64,000 nucleotides of DNA from Nemopilema nomurai (GCA_003864495.1 ML133411.1:1139237-1203236), one strand, 5' to 3'. Counted from the first letter of the stretch, positions 1 through 11,862 are shown. The notes: a model not told the origin generated them from the sequence alone. Program-made: numbers and translations.

Positions 1-1475
1 AGTTCTTCTCTGGGTTTTCTCTGTCTCCACATTGGTTAGGGTTTTGATGCAGCCAGGTGACTCTCCTTGAAATGCGATGCTGTGTGTTGTGTGAAGGCTT
101 CCTGGAACATTCTCTTTCTGTACGTCAAAATTGTCCCACCAAAAATATGTAAGCACAGACATGTCGCTATTTGCTGGTTGCAGTGGTAAGGGATACTTAA
201 TGGAACGCAATTTCTGGACTACTTCGGCTTGAGCCGTCTCAATTAGTCTAACTTTATCATAGTTACAGCAATGGCCAAGTCTTGCAAGAATTTTGATCGG
301 TGTTTTCTGGCCAGTTAGGCTGTGGAGCCCAGCCCCTACAAGAACATGCTTCTGTGTAAGAAATGAACCTTTTGAAACTGCATGCACAAGATCTTGTGAA
401 TATGAATCGACGTAACGTTTAACATCATCCCCTGGACTATGATGGGTTGCATGGATAACTCGCAAGATAAAGTCTTGGACACTGCGAGGAGGCTGGCGAT
501 CTTGTTTTGATAAAGAGTCAGGTGTTGGGGGCCAGGGTAATTCCAATGCATTCTCTTTGCAGCCTCTTTCAAGATGAATTCTTTGCTTTCTTTTGTAAAT
601 TGGGCAAAATTTGTTGTGAGAAGGGCTTTGCTACTTATCACAATTTCTCCCTCATGATATGATACTCTGACAAAAGTGGTTTGATCGCCAAATTCTTTTT
701 GAAGCCTTTCCTTTACTTTACCACGCAGTCTGCAGTCATCTTTATTGAACCCATAAATCTCTGTCAAGACCTTCAGAGAAGCGAATTGATTTCCAGCGAT
801 CACGTGAGCATTTATGAAGTCACAAACGGAGGGGAAATTTGTAGTACTGGAATCTGGGACAGTGTTATCATCTGTTACGACGTCCGTGTTTGTAGGTTTT
901 CTTGATGTAATCCTTGTGTTTTCTCTGTAGCATTTAGGATGCATTTTGAATTCTTTTGCTATCAAGTCTTGCCCTGTAATTCTAAGAAGCATGTTTTGGT
1001 CCTCATGCAATTTTGCAGCATCCTGAATGGATTCACAAGCCGAGACAGTATGCACAACTTTGATTTCCTGTTTCTTTCCTTTAACTTTTAAAGGTTTTGA
1101 AGTGTCACATTTCATACATTTGTTCGGAAACAGGATTCCAGCATCGTGTACAGATCATTTTCTCCTTTTCAGTGGCGAAGTCTTACGGTCATTGAATTGG
1201 TTAGTTGCAATTGAAATTGCCTTTGTAAAGTTTTGATAACATTGTCGATGCACAAATGGCCTATTGGGCGAAAATACAGAAGGAATCGACTCGATCTGCT
1301 TGCCGTGTACATGGACACCTCCGAGTTGTAGTCTTGCCTCCTTACTTTTGATCAAACGATCGAAGGTTTCTTTTCTTAAAGCTGTGAGGTTCAGATTTCG
1401 AATATTCAACTGATCATAGTGAACAATGCATTTTTTTTCTGTGCTGCCATCATTTGAGTACTGAAATGTTTCCAT
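1..1475 (-). pseudogene. PIN-family gene, copy 1 (N-terminal part, runs off window)
   Basis: Minus-strand reading starts with an ATG at 1475. It shows paired zinc-binding-like modules: a V-H-R-Q-C-Y motif near 1235-1250 and a second C-x2-C followed by M-H-P-K-C-Y at about 940-1125. The frame is open apart from one TGA at 1155-1157, with the same frame resuming directly after it. A shift near 545-556 moves the coding signal to another frame, which then stays open to position 1, so the gene continues outside the window. Near position 130 it carries a D-N-F-D followed by H-T-T-H, matching the D-N-x-D...F-H-G motif of the relatives at 19971 and 46403. Function is unknown. With one stop and one shift this copy is probably dead. 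Confidence 0.6.
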
Positions 1476-1911
1476 CCTTTTCCTGCAAATAATAATAGGC
1501 TATTGTTGTTTAAAATGAGAGGGATTGAGGCTCATAACGAAAGTTTATCATAATCAAACGATAAACTTGTGCACGTTATCCACATAGCTATACTTACTTT
1601 TTATACCAATGTTGTTGCAAATCTCTGTTGTGTTGCCTTGACTGAAATTTTAAGGTATGTAAGAATGCTTCGGCGAATGATGCAAATGAATGCAGTTTCG
1701 GTTAAAGCTGTTGTTGACTTAATATTGTTATAAGAATAGCAGAGGTCAGTAGACTGCATTCCTCCAAGTAATTTGGAATTCCTTTCAATAGAACACTCAG
1801 CTCCAATTAGTTTATTCCTTCACCTACGCATTTAGGTGGAACTTCTCAAATTTCAAATTTGCGTAATTTTGAAACTATTGTCACTGTCTTTTCGTAAGAT
1901 TATCACCTATA

Positions 1912-2125
1912 TATCAACATATACTCAACAGCTTGATACTATACTATATACTATACTATATACTGTTCTATATACTATAATATATACTATACTATATACT
2001 ACACTATATACTATACTATACTATACTATACTATATACTATACTATATACTATACTATATACTATACTATATACTATACTATATACTATACCATACTATA
2101 AGAAGCTGTTGAGTACATGTTGATA
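1912..2125. repeat. CTATATA microsatellite bounded by 23-bp inverted repeats
   Basis: An irregular (CTATATACTATA)n array at about 1935-2100 is bracketed by inverted copies of TATCAACATRTACTCAAC extending to AGCTT (1912-1934 and 2103-2125, one mismatch). The symmetry suggests a small foldback or MITE-like element with a microsatellite core. The translated YTILYT protein across it is an artefact of the repeat. Confidence 0.6.
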
Positions 2126-2203
2126 AAAGGAGTAAAAAATTTACAGTTTTGTATACACTATAGCAAATATCATACATGTGTAAAATAATAACGTTAAGTA
2201 ACA

Positions 2204-2236
2204 TTCTTGAAGACTTATATTATAGGTCTTCAAGAA
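2204..2236. other. Perfect 11-bp arm hairpin
   Basis: TTCTTGAAGAC at 2204-2214 is followed by an 11-base AT-rich loop and its exact reverse complement at 2226-2236. It could fold as a cruciform or RNA stem-loop. No associated gene is visible. Confidence 0.6.
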
Positions 2237-2616
2237 AAACACTGTCATGTAATATCAGTAATACTTTATAAATAGAATCAAAGGAAACAATTTTGTAAGA
2301 CTTCAAGTATTATACTTAACAACAGAACTGAATTTATAAGCCAATGTAGACATAAAAAAATATTGATTATCAATCTTTGAGTAGCTTTTACAATTTATTT
2401 TAGTCATGCACAATCGACTTCATTTGGTTAAGTGTTCTATATTTGTTTCTACCCTTATATCTTGCTTGATGTGAGTGTGTGTTGTTCTATACACCTGATG
2501 ATTGTTTGCACATAAAACTTGAGAGTTGTGTTATAAGAGTTTGTTTATTTGAGTCTAACTGATTGAGCACTTTAGACAGCCATATGAAAATTATGATATG
2601 ATCAGGGGCGGTGCGC

Positions 2617-3705
2617 CATGGTATAAACTGTATGAGCCTCATACCATTTTATTTCCAAAAAAACCTTTAAATTCATCGGCTCGTTCGCCCGTTTTGTACT
2701 GCATTTGAGGCAGTAGCGGAGGCGCATTGCGTGTTCAATATTTATTCAGATGTCAACATCAACGAAAGTTTGTGTTTGACTTGTTCCGACAAAAGACTGT
2801 TAATTGCCTTCTAATCCGTTAATGAATCATATTCTATAGTACCGTTGATAGCAATTGAATCTCGAGGGCAGTTATGGCCATGGTATTAGTTTCTCACTTC
2901 TCATACCGTGATGTCATTAAACTATTGTCTAAGTGGCCCTGCCCTACGTCGGGGCCTTTTGTCATCCTCATATTAAACCAAGCGACTTGTACTTCATGGT
3001 ATAAGCTTTGGATTTCTCATACCGTGGCCAGTCTAACCATTTTATTTCAACACAACGCTAATCTTTCCCTTGCTCGCATCAATATACTGTGTCTTAACAA
3101 TAAGGATCGGGTCTTAGGAAGTGAGTACCGTTGGGGAGTTTCAAATATTTTCTCAATTTTGTCAACTCAAAGAAGTTTAACTCACGAACAGCGGCTTCGC
3201 CTAAAAACTGACGGAAGACCATGTCCAAAAGTTACCGTGAAATACGTATCGAGTGACACTGCATATCAGAAATTTCCGTGGATTTGTGGAGACGTAGAGA
3301 GGAATACCTACTTTTGTTGGCCATGTCCCGTCATGGGTGAATTATCAAAGGTGAGTTTTTCACTGAGGTTATTTAAAATATTTTTAAGGCAAAAAACGAA
3401 GTTTCCCAAACAAGCTTTTTTCAAATAATGGTTTTTAAAAGTTAAAAAAGGAATATTTAACCAGAGAGTGCTGGTGATCAGCATAGGTTGTGACAAGTCC
3501 AAATGCTGTGTCTTGGTTGGCGTATAGTATTTTTCCCAAACTTTTTCTAGAATCGGCTTTTTTATTTGCGATCCTGATACCCTGGCAGGCTAGTGGCAAT
3601 TACGAAAGGGCTCTAGACCAGCAGCAATGATTGTAGCCGTGGCTCTACGCCCTGTACCGCATTCACTGGCCATGGTATTAGAATCGTGATTCTCATACCG
3701 TGCCC
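2617..3705 (+). repeat. Four subterminal hairpin repeats of the hAT
   Basis: A motif of CATGGTAT, a short spacer, then CTCATACCGTG or a near variant occurs at about 2617-2650, 2876-2912, 2993-3028 and 3668-3705. Each copy can fold on itself because CATGGTAT and ATACCGTG are near reverse complements. Clustering near one end of a hAT suggests subterminal transposase-binding repeats (inference). The fourth copy lies past the first coding exon, which argues that the hAT extends at least to 3705 before the next insertion begins. Confidence 0.55.
3095..3350 (+). pseudogene. hAT transposase, N-terminal exon (first half of TTF finger)
   Basis: An open frame ends in W-I-C-G...Y-F-C-W-P-C, the first metal-binding half of the TTF/ZMYM-type finger found at the start of many hAT transposases. 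It stops at an AAG|GTGAGT donor-like site at 3350/3351. The finger continues at 23550 with a segment ending K-R-H-E-K-S-K-M-H. The two halves are therefore one gene, separated by an intron plus the nested insertions. Joining at the visible splice sites does not keep phase exactly, so either the true acceptor differs or an indel is present. Confidence in the family is high, in the exon edges moderate. Confidence 0.7.
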
Positions 3706-4365
3706 TTAAGGTGGCGATACAGCAAGGGCTGTGCGCCGTCTGTCTTTAACCGGCCTTCACCCATAAAGATAGGAAACCTAAGCCCGCTCTTAGAACAATG
3801 ACCCCATTTTTTTAGGTAGAGTGATTAACAAGACGCTGGTTTATCAATGCATTTTCTTTAGAAATAACAAAGCGTATATGCAAAACAATACGGAATAAGA
3901 ATAATCAATTCTTAGTAATATTGCCCTCATAATTTTTGTATGTGAAGAAAAGCTCGATTGTTTCATTTTCTTTTGTCAATAGTTAACTTTCAAATTTGTT
4001 TCGATTGTAGACAGAATCAAAAACACAGCTTCTCTAGTTTCATAACTATGATAATACAGATACTCTAAAATGACAAAGAGGGTGCTTCGAATAAGGGTTT
4101 TTAGGGCAGATCACTTTTAGAGAAATTTCACTGAGGGGTGAAATCATGAAAAAGTCTCAATTTCAGAACGGATGACAAACAAATTACCCCTAAGTATCGA
4201 AATTAAATTAAACATAAGAAAGAGTATTTTCTCTTCACTAAGACTGCAACCACAAAGTCTGTAGGGGAAATTTTCCGACATAAAAATGTAAAAGAAAGTT
4301 TTATACTCAAAAGTGGGAGGTGACGTTTAATTCGGACTCGAGAATAATTTCTCTATTTCTTTCTT
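3351..4365. other. hAT intron or internal non-coding sequence
   Basis: No supported ORF. It contains the fourth hAT hairpin (3668-3705). It separates the hAT exon from the left inverted end of the nested PIN-family element. Confidence 0.45.
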
Positions 4366-4560
4366 CGTGTAGATGCAATAGTGCGTTAGATATGTAACAA
4401 AAATCACTGTGATTGTGCAGATTGTGTTAAAAGTCTGAAACTTCGCATATAAGCTCTTATGGATATAAGAAGTATTTTAAGAGTTGGAGGCAGCATGTAA
4501 AATGGTTTTGTGACGTAGTTATGACGTCATATGGAGTTTTTACTGATATGGGGGTAAACA
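4366..4560 (+). repeat. Left inverted end of the PIN-family element
   Basis: Aligns with gaps to the reverse complement of 23352-23549. The best shared blocks are TTTTAAGAGTTGGAGGCA (about 4472-4490), the palindrome TGACGTCA at 4522-4529 and GGGTAAACA near 4553. Confidence 0.6.
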
Positions 4561-4946
4561 CGGAAAAGCTTCGTTCCAACTACGAATTTGTTTAAGTTCA
4601 AGGATAAGATGCAACATATTCGGCAACATTGAACGTTGAATAATATTTGATATTTTTAAACTGCAAACTTGCGCATGCGCGAGTCTCTTTTTCGTGTGAT
4701 AATGAGCCTTGCCTTGACCTTATTTACGGAAGACACGTGATGCGAACAAACAGGACTTTTTGTAGAAACATTGCGTGTATTTTTTTTTGAGATTTGTTTT
4801 GTGTGTTCTCCCGCTGATATTGCGTTGTATTCATTATGCATGTTATGATTGATATGCGTAGAAATTTCTAGAATGTTCGATTGTTGTCTCGTAAGTATGA
4901 TGTAATCGCTATAGCTATTTTTGTATATTGACGTGATGATAAGTAG

Positions 4947-4954
4947 TATAAATA
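4947..4954 (+). promoter_or_regulatory. TATA box of the PIN-family gene
   Basis: TATAAATA lies about 880 bp before the ATG at 5835. A likely 5-prime UTR intron ends at TTTGCAG near 5798, just before the start codon. This placement fits a promoter carried inside the left part of the element. Confidence 0.45.
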
Positions 4955-5279
4955 GAGGTTGTGTGCTCATAGCGAGTAGTTTTTTGGTGATGGTTTGAAA
5001 GTAGAGTTGGAATCGTTTGAGTGATAATTCGGCTTATAAAGAAATAAAACAGGCTTGACTATTTTTCTTCGTGGCCGCTCTTTTTGTTGCTCGAGCTAAC
5101 TCTTTGTGTTTGGAGCCGAATCGTGTTCATGAGAAGCAACATGTGGAACTAGGACAAGGAAGACGAAAAGGTTTCTATTTACATTCCTAATGAGTAACAC
5201 ACATTCAGCCTTTTCTCGGAGAAATGGCAATAAACGTGTCATTTTGTAAATAAGCGTCATTTTTTATTGGTAATTAATA

Positions 5280-5681
5280 TACACTCATTTTTTTATAAGA
5301 AACAAAGGTCGATGTTGAGTACTCCAGTTTCTGAATGTTCTGGAAATTTCAATACTCATTGTTTCTTAGGAGTTTCTTAATTTTGGTGTCATGAATGATG
5401 TTATGACATGTTTGTGACTTTTTTTATCACGTCAAGAGATTCGCTTCCGTTCCGATGCTGTATTTAGATATGGGAAGTATATTTTTATCCCTTGTGCCTA
5501 ATTTTCTAGGCCATCAGGGCATTCATGTTCTTGGATTTTACAAAACTTCATTGTTCTCAGTTTAATCACGATTTAATAGTTTTTTAATCTCTTTTCTTCG
5601 AGTACTGAAGTTTCTTAATTTTTCCTGACTGTCCAGTACACGTTTCTTATAGTCAGTTTGTTATAAAAAAATGAGTGTGTC
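5280..5681. mobile_element. Small MITE-like inverted-repeat element in the leader
   Basis: ACACTCATTTTTTTATAA at about 5281 and its reverse complement at about 5662-5680 bracket 400 bp of AT-rich non-coding DNA. Further in, both sides carry GAAAC and AGTACTC blocks in inverted order. No clear TSD and no coding capacity. It lies within the presumed 5-prime UTR intron of the PIN-family gene. Confidence 0.45.
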
Positions 5682-5834
5682 CATTTAGGTTTATTGTAAA
5701 TAGTTGGTATAGATTAGTTTTATAAGAACTATGAAATTACAAGCTGTAAATAAATTGATGGTGATGATGAAATCGATTCCAATCAATTCTTGTTTGCAGG
5801 CTTGAATAAATAGTAAGCACAAAAACAAACATTA

Positions 5835-7044
5835 ATGGAAACTGAAGACGAAGATAATATAAATTGGGACCTCTGCATCATTTGCCAAAACGAAACAAAA
5901 GAAAAACTTCAGTGCCCTGCCAATGAAACTCATCTGCGTTGTAATATTGGCAGCGGTTATGCCACACTTTCTAGAAACTTAAAGGAATTCGCAAAATTGG
6001 GAGTTAAAACAATTGCTGCTGAAATTTTTGACAACTCAAATCTCGAATCTATTCTTTTGCTGAATAAAGGGAAATGGCACAAATCTTGCAGCTTGAAATA
6101 TAATAATACTAGTCTTAGTAGGCTGCGTAAAAGGTCACTCCTAGCAACTAATGAAGATGATGTATCACTTCTTGATTCCAGTGTCAGAAGAAAATCTTTG
6201 CGTCAGTCAGGCGAATCTCAAGGAAGAGAGTGTCGTTGCTTTTTTTGCGACCAGCCCTCTTCTGAAAAAGAATCTTTGCACGAAGTCATGACTTTACAAG
6301 TTGACAGTCGAGTTCGCAAAGTAGCTACTATGACTCAGGATAAAAGGATCCTAGCAAAGCTTGCTGGTGGCGATATGGTTGCAATAGAAGCAGCATATCA
6401 TAGATGATGTTTAGCATCCTATTATAACATTGAAAGGAGCAACGAGAAATCTAGCGAGCCTTCATCTGAAGCTATTGTGCAAGGTATTGCATTAACTCAA
6501 ATTCTCAGATACATTGACGAACAAAGGGCAGAGGGACGACAGTCAATTTTTAAGCTATCAGATTTAGTTAGATTGTATGCTGAGACTCTGAAAGACCTTG
6601 GCGTTGAGATAGAAGGAAGAATACATAGTACCCATTTGAAGAACAGGATCCTTGCAACTTCACCGTACCTTGAAGCTAGAAATAGTGGAAGGGAAGTTTT
6701 CATTGGTTTTCAAGAAGATATCGGTGATATTTTGCATTATGCCTATAAAGAAGATGGTGATGAACAAGGTAGACATCTTGCAATGACAGCTGAAATACTA
6801 CGGGATGAAATCTTTAAGTCAAAATCAAGATTTGAGGGATGTTTTAGAGAAGAATGTCAGCAGAACGCAGTACCAAATACACTACTCACACTGATCAAGA
6901 TGATTTTAAGCGGCCCAGGAATGGCAGGTAAATCAGAAATGGAAAACGAAAATAGGATGCTCGACGATCAAGCAGCATTATCTATTGCTCAACTGATAGT
7001 GCATAATTCCTATAAACGAAGAAGGCAGTCATGCAGCGGTGGAC
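5835..7044 (+). pseudogene. PIN-family gene copy 2, N-terminal half
   Basis: Starts at the ATG at 5835. Residues 1-100 hold a C-I-I-C ... W-H-K-S-C module and about residues 130-195 hold C-F-F-C ... Y-H-R-x-C, i.e. two C-x2-C..H-x3-C units likely to bind zinc. An in-frame TGA at 6405-6407 falls exactly between the H and C of the second module; the same frame then continues uninterrupted to the MULE insertion at 7045. The relative at 46403 has Y-H-Q-K-C at this point, so the TGA replaces a Lys or Arg codon. The frame resumes after the MULE at 19885 without loss of phase. This is the front part of a protein of about 1,500 residues. Function unknown. Confidence 0.75.
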
Positions 7045-7202
7045 GGTCAACAAGAAATGCAACCCCTCAGGTTGCGATGCGTGACGTCATGCCGCTGAAG
7101 TTGGACACGCATCCTTCGCGCGATAGAACTTTCCAGCGTACGAAGGAATGGTCTTACATTGCACAACCTCTCAAATTTATTCTACTTCAGTCATTGTGCT
7201 AG

Positions 7203-8640
7203 CCACGATTGTTTACTACTGCGTTATCAAAACGTACTTAGGCCTTATTACAGTAAAAATCTGCATAAAAGAACTATTCTTATGTAGACTTATTTAATGT
7301 TCATATTCAAAAAATGTAAACAAAAAACCTGGTTCTTAAAACCTCGTTTTAGCCAATGAGTTCTTATGTTGCCCTTGTAATTTTAATTAAAATTTGATGA
7401 GTTGGTAAGTAGGTATACTTCAGACATAGTAAACCTACGTAAAGTGCAGATATAGCTCAGTTCTTGTCTTGCTCTGATTAATGTCATTTAAAGTTTAAAT
7501 ATGATTAAAATGATCTTCCATGAGAAGAAGTGTGAAATCTTTGTTATTTCAATATTGGGGTTATTTTCTGGCAAACAAGTGACCAGTACAATGCAAACGG
7601 ATCAAAAGGTGAAAATAATTCGATAATCTCTTAACTAAGTACTCTTCTTGCATAAAATAAGGAAATCAACAGATTTACACCAATATACACTTTTTGGAAG
7701 AATTATTGATAATTGGAAATAACAAAAAAATCCATTTTTAATTTTGAAAGTTACAAGAAACCTCACAAGCTCACTTTATTTTATCTTGTTTATACTCATT
7801 TTCTCCAATTTTTAGCAAGCTTTGAACAATGGTGTATTTATCTTGAAAGAAAACACCGTCGTCTTTGCTGAACTATTCAGATTAATATGAAAGCTTAGAA
7901 TTTTTGTGGGTAATCTGTAACATGCAATTTGTTATTAAAATGATCAGAAACATGTATTTTTTAGGGTAAAGGTTTTCAAAACTGGTGGCTGTTTTTTGAG
8001 GGTTGTTACTGTAATGGTAACTTTAAGGAATCCCACCCCCAGCTCAGATATTCACTGCAATCAGTAAACAAAACAACTTTACACTTTAGTCATTGCATGC
8101 CAAGATATGTTGTCAGAATATATTACGGTAGGAAGTTCTCGTGTGCTGGGTTCTGACAGTGAATAAAAAATTTAACGCATTTAATTAAGTGCTCGCTGTC
8201 ATTGCTTATTTTTACAAATTATGTAACTTGATTACGTCTAAGTTATTTTGGAATGCTCTGACCATTTGTTTGCTGTTTGTTGTCAGGGTAATCGATGATG
8301 TAATAGAACAACATGTAGGTAGAGACATGTTTTGTTACCACGTAACATAGATTTGTATTCGTCGAATGATGTAATTACAAATGACGTTATGAAGCCAAAT
8401 ATATCCATCAATAAGTATAAATTAGACTCTAGAATAGCTAGGGTCACACAAGGTTGACTCTAGAATAGCGATGTTTAATTGTTTACTCCAGGGTGAATCC
8501 TGAGGTAAATCTATGTCACTAAGACCTAGGATATACTGGAATATTTCTCGAGTTTTCAAGCTAGAAATAAGAGTTTCCAATTGTTTCTTGTTACGGAGAT
8601 ATAAGTCTGAAGGCGTCAATCGCCGTCTTTTTGTGAGAGA
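7203..8640. other. MULE left subterminal non-coding region
   Basis: AT-rich, no supported gene. The PIN-family frame running into the MULE ends by chance at 7202, so its last 50 or so codons are MULE sequence. The MULE promoter begins at the end of this stretch. Confidence 0.6.
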
Positions 8641-8651
8641 TCAGCGCCTGG

Positions 8652-8660
8652 TATAAATAA
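8652..8660 (+). promoter_or_regulatory. TATA box of the MULE gene
   Basis: TATAAATAA sits 38 nt before the ATG at 8698. If transcription begins about 30 nt past the TATA box, the 5-prime UTR would be only about 10 nt long. Confidence 0.6.
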
Positions 8661-8697
8661 GCAAGTTTTACAAGACGGCAGTTGGAACACAAAAAAG

Positions 8698-9604
8698 ATG
8701 GATGTTGAGGAGAAGCCATGGGTAAAATACTTCAAACATAGTTTTTCCGATTACGAAGGATACGTAGCAACATCGCAAGATGTCGAATGCTTGATTCGTG
8801 CCTTCGAAATTGACACTACTACCACGTTCGTGGTGTACAAGTCGAAAACAAAAAACTTCGGAGCTACAGGTAATATACTAGATTGTATTTTATTATTCAA
8901 GACAAGTGTTTTTATCCAAGTAGAAATCCAATAGCTAGACCACCAGTGACAAAAAAATTACTAGACGAAGACTTTGTTGGAAACGCCTTGATTCATTTGC
9001 ACAATTTTCTTGTTTATACGTCATAGCCAGTTTCGGCAGTGGCAACGACTGATAAAGAAACAGCATTTGAAAAAAAATTGATTGGTTTGTGTCAAAGTCT
9101 CCCTCATAAAAACCAGTCTCAACCAAGCTTTTGCCAAAAGTTCCAAATAACATTACGCAAATTTTAATAGCAATAATTTGAAAAACTTCTTTTTGTGAGA
9201 ACTGGCCTCCAAGATCTCTAAAATTCAAGGGTCTGCATTTCTGAAAAAAACAGAGAGTGTATAACTTATATATGCTTTTCTCTATATTGAATTTAAAACC
9301 TTGCTCACGCACTCTTTTTCTAATATGGAAATTAATGAGTCCATAAATAAATACATTTTTAAACAGCATGTGTGTAAGATTTGTGTAAGAAGTGTTTGCA
9401 TTCAAAAAACAAATAAAAAACACCTTTGAAACATCCAGTTTTCATGCAGCAACTCATTGATTTTCAGAATTGAACAAAGAACAGAAGCACAAAACTATGT
9501 GGATGGCCCAAACACCATATATTTTGCTGAACTCTAAAATTTTGGACTGCCAGCACGGCCCTGACCGTCACTTTGCAGAAAAAGTAAAAGAGCGTAATAA
9601 ACAG
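8698..9604 (+). CDS. MULE gene, first two exons (N-terminal region)
   Basis: Exon 1 runs from the ATG at 8698 to 8869 (ACAG|GTAATA donor). Exon 2 runs from 9468 (TTTTCAG acceptor) to 9604 (ACAG|GTAGGG). They join in phase (172 + 137 nt = 309). The product starts M-D-V-E-E-K-P-W and includes M-W-M-A-Q-T-P-Y and C-Q-H-G-P-D-R-H. I infer this is the divergent N-terminal part of the MULE transposase polypeptide. A further candidate exon at about 13463-13536 encodes K-K-F-D-C-K-A-Q-I. Its phase does not fit exon 2 directly, so a small exon or indel is missing from this model. The Harbinger at 9764 lies in the following intron. Confidence 0.55.
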
Positions 9605-10059
9605 GTAGGGCCTATTTTTAGTGGGTAGGGCCTGGTGTTACCAAATTTGGTATAGAATCGGGTTACAAGTTTCATGACTTTAAAGATTTTGGGAATGAAT
9701 TTTGACGCCTTGTTCCAGCTTTTCGGTTAAAAGTTGCATTAAATAATAGCAATTTTCCTTTTAAGCCTAGCGCACACAGCAGATTTTTGTCGCAAAAGAC
9801 GAAGATTTTTGTCTCAAAAGACGAAAATCTGTAGTGTGCGGGGCAAAATCGCAAAGATTTTTGTCTTTTACGATTATCTTTGAGATCAAAAATGTTTGAT
9901 ATTTGTCTTTGTCTTTTACGACGAAAGACAAAAATCGTGCAATGTGCGGGGTCGAAAGACAAGTTTTTAATTTTTAAACCAATAAAACTTGGATTATATG
10001 GTCACGTGAATTCTGTGGAGCCTTTCTTTCCCGCCAAAAGAAAAAAGATCGAGAACGCC

Positions 10060-11862
10060 ATGGAGAATACAGAAGACGAAGTCGGTATATGGACAGCAAG
10101 CAAAGAGGAGCAGCTTGTCGATCTGTGGCAAGAAAAGGCTTGTCTGTATATGGTTACGTCTCCAGAATATTCAGACAGAAACAAGAAGCTAGCAGCCCTG
10201 AACGAAATTGCAACTAAACTTTCTTCAAACGGTGAGTGAATAATTTTGATTAGCTAGCTAGGCTAGTCCTCTTTTCTTAGGCCTACTCAATTTGAAGTGA
10301 AACATTGCTGTACGAATTCATGTTTTATTCATTCTAGTGAATCAAGTAAAAAAAAGAATCGCATCTCTGCGCACGCAATATGCACGCTCCCGCAGAATCC
10401 CAAGCAGTGGAAGTGCACGACCAAAAAAGACGAAGAAGACTCAATGGATAGAAGACCGCCTTCAATTTTTAAGCCCATATGTATCCAACAGAGTGTCTAT
10501 TTCTAATTTGCAGGTACAATACAACACTAGCTAGTTGAGTTCATTATTTTTTGTTGCAACCATACTATCTTGCCATGATACTGATCCAGATGTTGAGCAA
10601 AAATATTGTTTCAAAAGCTCACGCTGACCCTTAGCACTTAATGAACAGTTTCTGTTTTTTGTCTTCTGTAACTCAGTTAGAGATTTGTCTAATCTCCAGC
10701 TGCCTTGAAAAAGCTCATGGTTGTCTCTTTCACTGTCACATGCATTTTTATATGAAGGCTGCTCATCAATCAGCATGTTGTGCAGACAACAAATTGCCAG
10801 CACAATTTGCTTAGCCTTTTCAGGCTCCAACATAATCTTTGTCAGCATCACCCTGAACCTATTAGCCATGATACCAAAAGCGTTTTCGACAACCCGTCGT
10901 GCTCTAGAAAGCCTGTAGTTGAAAATGTGCTGTTCATGTAACAGTTGTCTAAATGGGAATGGTTTCATGATATCATTTCTCAAGGGAAATGCATCATCAC
11001 CAATGATATGATAATGACATTTGATGCATGTTTCCCCAAATTGCTCAGCTTCTGGAAAGGCAATTGATTTGTCTTTCATCTGTTGATTTAGAGGCGATGT
11101 TTCAAAAAGTCCAGCATCACCATTTCTTCCACTTGCACCAACATCAACAAATATCAACTTGTAGTCATAACTTGCCAATGCTAGAAGGACTATGCTGAAA
11201 TATCCCTTGTAGTTGAAGTACTCTGATCCAGACATTTTTGGTTGTTTGATTGCAATGTGTTTGCCATCTAATGCACCAACACAAAAAGGATAGTCCCATA
11301 AATTGTAGAAACCATCACTGATTGTTTTCCATTGATGAGATGTGCTTGGAATCTAAAATACAAAAATATTAAATTTTAGTCTTCAACTGAAAGTTTATCT
11401 GAGCCACAGCTTAACACTGGTGACAGTGACTGTGATGGAGACTTGGACGACAATGATGCCCCTGCTGCAGAGACACCAGTTTCAACAAGCAGGCCACTGG
11501 CTGCTGTTAAAAAATCCAAAACTGCAAAGCAGAAAAAGGAAGAGGAAGAACTCTCCATTCTGAAGTCTCTTGCATCATCTTTCTCTGCAGATGAAAATTT
11601 AGCTGCAAAAAAGGATGCAAAGCCAAGCCCTTCAGCTGCCTTTGGGGAATACGTTACACATGCTTTGTCTGTGATGGATGAGAAAACAAGACTTGTTGCA
11701 ATGAACAACATTCAAAATGCTCTTTTTCAGGCACAGATGGGCTCTTTCTCAAATGAATTCAACAACCCATATCATGCTGGTCAACATGCTAGAATGCAGT
11801 CTTTCAGGCAGTCACTTGACCAGCAAGATATGAGTGAAGGGCCATCGTACGGACAATTCTAA
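10060..11862 (+). CDS. Harbinger MADF/Myb-like accessory protein
   Basis: Three exons fit in phase: 10060-10231 (AACG|GTGAGT), 10338-10513 (TTCTAG acceptor, CAG|GTACAA donor) and 11380-11862 (TTTTAG acceptor, TAA stop), giving about 276 residues. Residues 1-90 resemble a MADF domain (W-T-A-S-K-E-E-Q-L-V-D-L-W then Y-S-D-R-N-K-K, V-N-Q-V-K-K-R-I-A-S-L-R). The middle is acidic and then Lys-rich. The C-terminal part is a BESS-like tail. Harbinger MADF proteins help carry the transposase into the nucleus and bind element ends. Intron 2 holds the last exon of the opposite-strand transposase. An upstream frame reaching 9880 would add residues from the subterminal repeats; the ATG at 10060 is preferred. 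Confidence 0.75.

Larger units (their letters stand above)
1476..2594. other. Non-coding stretch with one foldback microsatellite and one hairpin
   Basis: Apart from the inverted-repeat microsatellite at 1912-2125 and the hairpin at 2204-2236 (listed separately) I see no coding signal. It separates PIN-family copy 1 from the left TSD of the hAT. Read on the minus strand it would be the continuation of the 3-prime flank of the YqaJ gene once the hAT is removed. Confidence 0.5.

Noticed and set aside
1836..2123. 95-codon ORF reading Y-T-I-L-Y-T repeats
   Set aside because: It is the translation of the CTATATA microsatellite.
6405..6407. TGA as recoded or selenocysteine codon
   Set aside because: The relatives have Lys/Arg at this point, no recoding element is visible, and other genes nearby also carry TAA and TAG lesions.
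9672..9962. Minus-strand ORF of about 96 codons at the Harbinger left end
   Set aside because: It spans the Harbinger junction and reads through inverted and subterminal repeats.
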